A stretch of DNA of 64,000 nucleotides, from the NCBI GenBank assembly GCA_945910005.1, contig OX246738.1, positions 25,844,303 to 25,908,302 on the forward strand, given 5' to 3'. The translations under genes were made by a program, and so were the position numbers. This document shows positions 58,501-64,000 of this stretch, piece after piece; position 1 is the first letter of the stretch, and each line of letters opens with the position of its first letter. A model generated the notes under the pieces. The model was not told where the DNA came from. It was given only the letters and a program-made list of their open reading frames with translations, and did no database searches. The stretch is from Isoperla grammatica. Its lineage: Eukaryota > Arthropoda > Insecta > Plecoptera > Perlodidae.

Positions 58501-59642
58501 AAGTGGGACAAATTACGGTGCCAGCAAACTTTTTTAAGTCATATAGCGACCGTCTACTGAAATGTTTTTATTTTATTTTAACTTCTCCCATTTCTGTTGC
58601 CTTAGAGAGATTGAATTTTTAAAAGGAAATTACACTTCCCTTTCCCGAATCCACAAACTGCTTGTATCTCTCCAAGCATTAGTATTTCTTCGATTAAACA
58701 TACAGTTTGTGAGTCCACATCTAACGGGAGATGAGATTCGTATACGGAAGTGAGAATAAACAATAAAGCAATTATGTAAACAATTCTGTCAAGGAAATAA
58801 TATTTTATTAGTTCTTACTTCTTATCGCGTAATACACTCGTTTAAAACGATGGCTCTACATGTTTAAAGAGCAAAACAACTAATATCGACAGTGCACACA
58901 GGTAGGCTATTTACCCGATCCAACGATAAAAGTGTAACACAATGTTTTTTCTGTTCCGGATAGATATAAACTTACCAGGTAGTTTTCACGGTAAAATTTC
59001 TCAGAGCAAAGCCCACTAAAGCAATCAACTCTATTCAAAATTGAGCAGAGATTTAGATATTCAGAGGAGGAAATATGAACATGCTATACTCGCTCTACCA
59101 CACTAGACAGATTGATAATTAGTTATTGCAATGTGGAATTACATTGCACCTTTTTTGTTATTTACATCATTAATTTACTTTATTCTTCATTCTTCATTAT
59201 CATGAAGATAACCTTTCTGATAGTGGTTAAATAGAACAAACATTTTCCGTTTACGTCATAGGATTGTAAAAAACGAGGGTAAAAACTTACATTGCTAGAA
59301 CTTGCATATATTTTTACGTACAGGCAAAAATACGAGAAAATTGTTCTTAAAACCGCGAGCTTCTTTATAATTCTTACACTTTTGCCTGGATTGTTTTTAC
59401 TCTTTACACGTTCAATGTACTATAGGTTATAACGCCGTAATTAGGGTGGTTAGTTATAGTTATTGTGGGAATTACTTTCAATGTGTCCAGTAGGTTCACG
59501 TAGGCCTATGGCTCGACCAGTTACTGCGCCCACTTATCCCTCAAATAATCTGCGAGCAGACATGAGCTGGCAAGGAAGCGCTATAGTTTCAGAATCCAAC
59601 CACAGTAGCAAAACCTGATGCAGCAGGCCCGTTGAACTGTCT

Positions 59643-60111
59643 GTTCCTGAAAGTTGCCACGTTGACAATACTCTCTTCTATTGATATCTACGTGGTACTC
59701 CGTACTATCACTTGCTATGGAACTAACGTTATTGTCACTTGTTATTGGCTGATTAGGGATGATAGAATAGAAGCCAAACAGTTTAGAAGCCAAATGTTTG
59801 CCAAACAAACTTTACCGAAGTGTTCGACGCAACCAAAAACGTTACTCCAGTTATAAATATAAACCTACCGCGCTTCGCGCGAAATAACCATGTCAGGCAG
59901 CTGCGCAAAGTCACTTTCGATGTTTTTGGTTTGGCTGCGTTGAAAGCTTCGGCAATGTTCGGATTTCGTAACTATGGCTCTTATTCCGTTTGGCTTCTAA
60001 TCCGCGCTCCCGCTAATTGCTGTGGCGACCGCGTGGAAAACACTCAATCAGCCAATAGCAAGTGATAGTACCACGTAGATAGTATTCTCACCGTGATACA
60101 ACTTTCAGGAA
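59643..60111. mobile_element. Foldback element, about 470 bp
   Basis: GTTCCTGAAAGTTG at the left and CAACTTTCAGGAAT at the right are inverse ends. Inner blocks also pair (TCTACGTGGTACTCCGTACT and ACTATCACTTGCTAT with AGCAAGTGATAGTACCACGT). The interior repeats GAAGCCAAACAGTTTAGAAG/TTTGGCTTCTAATCC inversely. Non-coding. Confidence 0.7.
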
Positions 60112-60852
60112 TAGCCCCGCTGCTTGGGACGGCTGCTTCGCTACGACATTACCACTCGTAACGGTAACATCGCGGACATACGCTGGTGTGAGCCCGATCT
60201 TTACCATTATAACAAAAACTACCTCGAAATCTAAGCGGTGTAGTTTAGATCTGTGTAGTAAATTAAAACACTTTAAGTTATTTCTCTACGTAAATGTGTA
60301 GAAAAATTACATTTTCTATTTGGTAGCATAAATGTGATCCGGCCGGAAGATCGGTCTAGTATTTGACCAGGCAATCATGTGTATCTCACTAGGCTAGGCA
60401 TAAACACATCACAACCCATAGGCATAGGACGTGAGCATGCATGTGTTTGCAGAAAGAACATTGCTAGAGTTTCGCTGCTGGAAATTCATAGGTTACACGT
60501 ACGTCACATCTTTGCGCGTGGCGGCCACATTTGTGATCAAACTTTGACGTTACCATGGAGAAACAAATGAAGCCTGTTGTGGTAGAACACAGACATTCTT
60601 AGTTCTTTAAAATCCAGCCTGTTTTTCAAATAAAATTGGTATGTGTGGTAATTTTTTATTTTTGTACTACTTTTGTTTAGTTTTTAAATTCTAAATTAGG
60701 TTTATTTATTACATTTGAATAGTATTTGCCAATGATCTAGGATTGGTCCTCATCAATTGTGTCACAATCATGGCCGCTGTGACGTCACGTGGGAACTATG
60801 AATTGTGATGTAACGCTGAAGGACACTGGGTACCCGGCACCTACACCAAGCA

Positions 60853-60939
60853 TGTGCGTGTGCGTGTGCGTGTGCGTGTGCGTGTGCGTGTGCGTGTGCG
60901 TGTGCGTGTGCGTGTGCGTGTGCGTGTGCGTGTGCGTGT
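60853..60939. repeat. (TGTGCG)n hexanucleotide microsatellite
   Basis: About 14 perfect TGTGCG copies, the fourth array of this motif in the window. Confidence 0.97.
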
Positions 60940-61686
60940 TCTATAGGTGTAGGTATACATGTTTTAATAATGTTATAATTCTCTGGTATGAACAAAATGT
61001 CGTTAGGACTGACGCTTAAAGAAGTGAACTAATTATAAATAATTAACAAGCATTGTTTATATGTAAAACGCAATGAGATGCTGAGCTAACAGGGCTGCGA
61101 GACAGCGAGTGTTATATTTCCACTTGAACACGTTTCTAAGCTGTCGGCTGGAGGCTTTGCACGTGAACGAGACGGTGAGATTGAACGTCCCATGCTGGGT
61201 TCGTCCATGAGTGGCCATTGTGTTCAGTTACCCAGCGACAGTCAGTCTCGCCTTGTATATTGAAAGCTTATTGTCGCAGAACATAATTAGAACGGTATGT
61301 TGTCGGCATCCGTGTTACAATTCATCGAAGTTGTTCGAGTGGAATATAAAGCTAATATGGTGTAGGCCTACTCAGTTGTAGGCAAATACCTGGATACAAT
61401 AGAAGCGCATATCAAAGTATCCTAGTTGAGTGAAGAAGCGAGTACAACACCGACATAAAACTCTGCAACACCTTCGTCTGGATGCCCAACGCGTAATAAT
61501 ACTGCTGAAAGCTGCTTCCAACCTTTGAGCTCTTCTGTTGAGTACTTAATAATTTACCGCCCTGCAAATACACGTCAACCTTGGTTTAAGTGTGACTCAA
61601 CACCCTATGCACTTGCTTGCTTCTGTGTAAATATAAACCCTAATCCTATTTGGTTGGTGTCATTGTTCTGTTTTTTGTGCGTGCAG

Positions 61687-61802
61687 CATCACTGAGGCAA
61701 CTCTTCGGTCGCAGTTCCTGGCTTACTTCAGCTTTACGCCCAGATCGAGTAAGCAGGGGGTGGGCTTTCAACCGAAAGGAGGCAAGCCTATCGACCACAC
61801 AG
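61687..61802 (+). CDS. Internal exon: C-terminal end of the CUB domain and linker
   Basis: This 116-nt exon enters in phase 2 and leaves in phase 1. The acceptor has a good pyrimidine tract (TGTTTTTTGTGCGTGCAG|C); the donor ACAG|GTACCG is usable but weaker than the others. The first base completes His after MLLF. The peptide HITEATLRSQFLAYFSF supplies the last CUB strands (the R-x-x-FLAYFSF motif). TPRSSKQGVGFQPKGGKPID then forms a basic linker that runs into the next, unseen exon. The next exon must begin in phase 1 and was not found before 64000. That this exon completes the CUB domain begun at 31660 is strongly supported by frame and motif order. Confidence 0.87.
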
Positions 61803-63182
61803 GTACCGTATACAACCCTTCTAATCACCCACACTCTCTCTCTCGCTTTGAAGATATGTTAACGTCTTTGAGTGCATTTGGCGTAGTGACCACATCAAAC
61901 ACACAACGAAGATGTTAGACTTTTGGTCATTTTGACATGTTTAGATTAAAGTCGATCGATGATAACTGCACATGTAATATAAATCATTCAAATTGTATGT
62001 AATGCAAGTTGAGATTAAGCTTGTGAATATTGTAGAAAAAAATATGCACCTACCGCTATTAGTTTTTCATTTATTTAGTGTTGAAATGCGTTGGAATTCC
62101 CTATGTTACACATTGTAACTGAACAAAAACCTACACTTTCAATCGTATAACTTTGCGTACCACCTTCAAAAAGTAATATATTGTACCAAATTTTCGTCCT
62201 AAATGTAGATAACTTCATGACTAACATGAATACGTTTGAAAAAGATGATCGAACGCGATCCGTTTTCAAGATATTCGCGTTGGTGTGTCAATTTTACGTC
62301 AAATCTACTCAAATTATAAACTATAAATATACTTTATTAATAAAAAAAAATATATGATTTCAAGAAGTTCAGTATTAAATGCTACTCATATATAATAATT
62401 CTTGAAATTCATAATTTAGAATAAAAAAAAGTATTTTTTCATGTCCATTTAATTTGAATAGTTTAGTTGTTGTATTGGATGGGTAGTTCACTTCATCGAT
62501 CGACTCTAAATACGATGATTTATGTGGAACTGTCTCTCTCTGGTGTTATTTGATCCTTCCTCTCCTCCAAGCAGGTATAACATGATGCACACAGTTCACT
62601 TAACACTCATTAAGTTTCGTTGCGAATGATCATCTATAAATTTCAAGTATAAAGTAAACAAGTATAAACAACAAGTATATAATATAATAATAATAAACAA
62701 ACAAGTATATAATGAATAATAAATTTTGAGTATTTAAAGTAAGTAGATTTAATAAATTACAATACAAATTGTAGTGTTTTTAAAGATGATAGTCAAGTTT
62801 GAGAACAAAAAGTACTTACTTGAAATAAACAAGTACTCAAATACGTTCCAACTATAGATAAATAACATGTACGACTTACTCCGATTCACTAAATATAGAG
62901 TAAGTAAGTAGAGTAGAGAGTAAAGTTATAGAGATATTTTTGTTAGCTTATGTGTAAAATATGATTAGGTATTTTGACTTTTGAGTAAAGTCGTACCCAC
63001 AATTGTCGGTATCGGGTTCGCGATCGCAATCCGGAAATCGTGAGAGTTAACGTTAATTGCTCTTATGGCGCTGTTCACAATAAAATCTTAATATCGTAAT
63101 GATTTGTATTGGGAAAATGAACGATAGAGATCCCAATCCCGATAACGTTCACGATGCCGACAATTTGTGGTTAGGGCGATAC
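61803..63182. other. Downstream intron, no gene seen
   Basis: Strongly AT-rich, with short words rearranged around ACAAGTATATAATA and AAGTACTTACTTGAA (62640-62920). No exon with a phase-1 start and acceptable splice sites was recognised. Nothing else supported. Confidence 0.5.
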
Positions 63183-63185
63183 TAT

Positions 63186-63794
63186 GGGTACATTCCGTAA
63201 CCTCTAGGGGCCTACATAATGCCCAAGGTTGGGCGTCTGCGGGCTTGTCTGGGCACGACAGGTTTCGGTACGCCTTGTGCAGACAGCTAAGTTCAACATG
63301 GCGGAAGGGGGCGTTTTGAATAATGTAATCATGTCAGATTCTTACAGTTCTGAGGAAGAAATGGAAGACTTGATGATATTGTCAGGTTTTCGCACAGATT
63401 CGTCCAATGTAAGGTTGCCTCGTGTCCAAAATTATTTGGAACAAGTAGTGCCGTTGTACAGCCCATCTGGCTTCAAGGAGCACTTTAGGTTAAGGCCATC
63501 CACCTTCGAATTGGTTTTGTCCAGGATTGCGCCAGTGATAATTAATTTATCACCGAATAATAATGGGCGATCTACAATAGAACCACAAAAACAGTTCCTT
63601 TTGGCACTATGGTACACATGACAGCACATTCACTTTTGAATTGCCGCCATGACCGGCCATGCCCGGAGAAAAAGCTTGGGCGTTGCGGGCGTACCCAAGA
63701 CGCTACCCAAGCAGGTTACGGAATGGTGCACGGACGCGTGGAGAATGGTTACGGAATGGACTGGGCATACATGTACAGGTTACGGAACGTACCC
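63186..63794. mobile_element. Harbinger deletion derivative, 609 bp
   Basis: The inverted ends GGGTACATTCCGTAACCT (63186) and AGGTTACGGAACGTACCC (ending 63794) are flanked by TAT on both sides (63183-63185 and 63795-63797). Subterminal copies of GGTTACGGAATGG recur near the right end (about 63714 and 63749). It contains the N-terminal part of a nuclease gene at 63298 and lacks the rest. The remaining 63798-64000 shows nothing recognisable. Confidence 0.75.
63298..63621 (+). CDS. HARBI1-like transposase N-terminus (truncated)
   Basis: A 107-residue frame starts MAEGGVLNNVIMSDSYSSEE, an acidic N-terminus, then has FKEHFRLRPSTFELVLSRI and QKQFLLALWYT. The F-x-x-HFR-x-x-x-x-TFE-x-x-L and FLLALWY motifs are those preceding the catalytic core in HARBI1/PIF nucleases. 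Full-length proteins run to roughly 350-400 residues and carry DDE catalytic residues downstream; all of that is absent here. The frame stops at TGA (63619) where sequence near the right terminal repeat begins, consistent with an internal deletion. The ATG was chosen for its CAACATGG context and the start of similarity. It is non-functional as a nuclease. Confidence 0.75.
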   Translation: MAEGGVLNNVIMSDSYSSEEEMEDLMILSGFRTDSSNVRLPRVQNYLEQVVPLYSPSGFKEHFRLRPSTFELVLSRIAPVIINLSPNNNGRSTIEPQKQFLLALWYT

Positions 63795-64000
63795 TATGGT
63801 TACGGGGGTAGGTATATGGCGTTGGGCGTTTGAAACACAAAGGGGGTTAAAAGTGTTTGCGGTTTAGGTCTTCTTAGAAGGGCCATATGCACAGACAACA
63901 GCAGCTGTAAAGTTAAGTACAGGATCGGTTGCTATAGAATTGTTTTATTAAAGCCTGTCCTCTCATAGTAGAAACGAAACGTTTAGAGCTAATGGCCGAC

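Larger units (their letters stand above)
54215..61686 (+). other. Intron (about 7.5 kb) near the end of the CUB domain
   Basis: It starts GTAAGT and ends TTTTTTGTGCGTGCAG. It contains the nested foldback array (54248-54752), a SINE copy (55335), a G-run (about 57241), a foldback element (59643-60111) and a hexamer microsatellite (60853). GAAAT repeats lie at about 56148-56168. I see nothing recognisable in 55520-57210, 57260-59640, 60115-60850 and 60945-61680. Confidence 0.7.

Noticed and set aside
63609..63867. Frames after the HARBI1-like fragment as continuation of the nuclease
   Set aside because: They lie in repeated subterminal sequence (GGTTACGGAATGG words) and contain no nuclease motif.

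Overview
The window reads as a stretch of an animal nuclear genome, not a prokaryote or virus. It is AT-rich, with no gene-dense blocks, operons or ribosome-binding sites. It does contain spliced exons with GT-AG borders, tRNA-derived SINEs, foldback MITEs, PIF/Harbinger remnants, Helentron-like elements and very long perfect microsatellites. This mix suits a marine invertebrate (mollusc-like or another lophotrochozoan is my guess), but nothing seen fixes the phylum.

The only gene I can defend is one plus-strand gene encoding an extracellular protein. Four internal exons at 7823-7984, 31660-31843, 54071-54214 and 61687-61802 each have an acceptor AG, a donor GT and an open frame. Their phases chain without a break (1/1, 1/2, 2/2, 2/1). 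The first encodes a compact ten-cysteine module. The other three together encode one complete CUB domain with its four canonical cysteines. The introns are about 23.7, 22.2 and 7.5 kb. The 5' exons (signal peptide) and the 3' exons lie outside the window or were not recognised. Almost everything else is the introns of this gene and its flanks.

The most unusual feature is that two consecutive exons of this gene each carry a tandem duplication across their splice acceptor. The cysteine-rich exon is preceded by a 172-bp array (4.4 copies) of an acceptor plus an exon missing its 3' end. None of the extra copies has a donor, and each would run into a stop. The first CUB exon is preceded by a 91-bp copy of its own acceptor and first codons, which would shift the frame if used.

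The introns hold: a non-autonomous Helentron/HINE-like family in at least four copies, two of them head to tail; a 701-bp Harbinger-type element with TAA target duplications and a small MADF/Myb-like ORF; a 609-bp Harbinger derivative carrying only the N-terminus of a HARBI1-like nuclease; several SINE families, some sharing a 3' tail behind different heads; more than ten foldback elements; 45-, 51- and 95-bp tandem repeats; and four arrays of the same TGTGCG hexamer. Two short exon-like patches (16.3-16.5 kb plus strand, 29.9-30.1 kb minus strand) are recorded as weak candidates.
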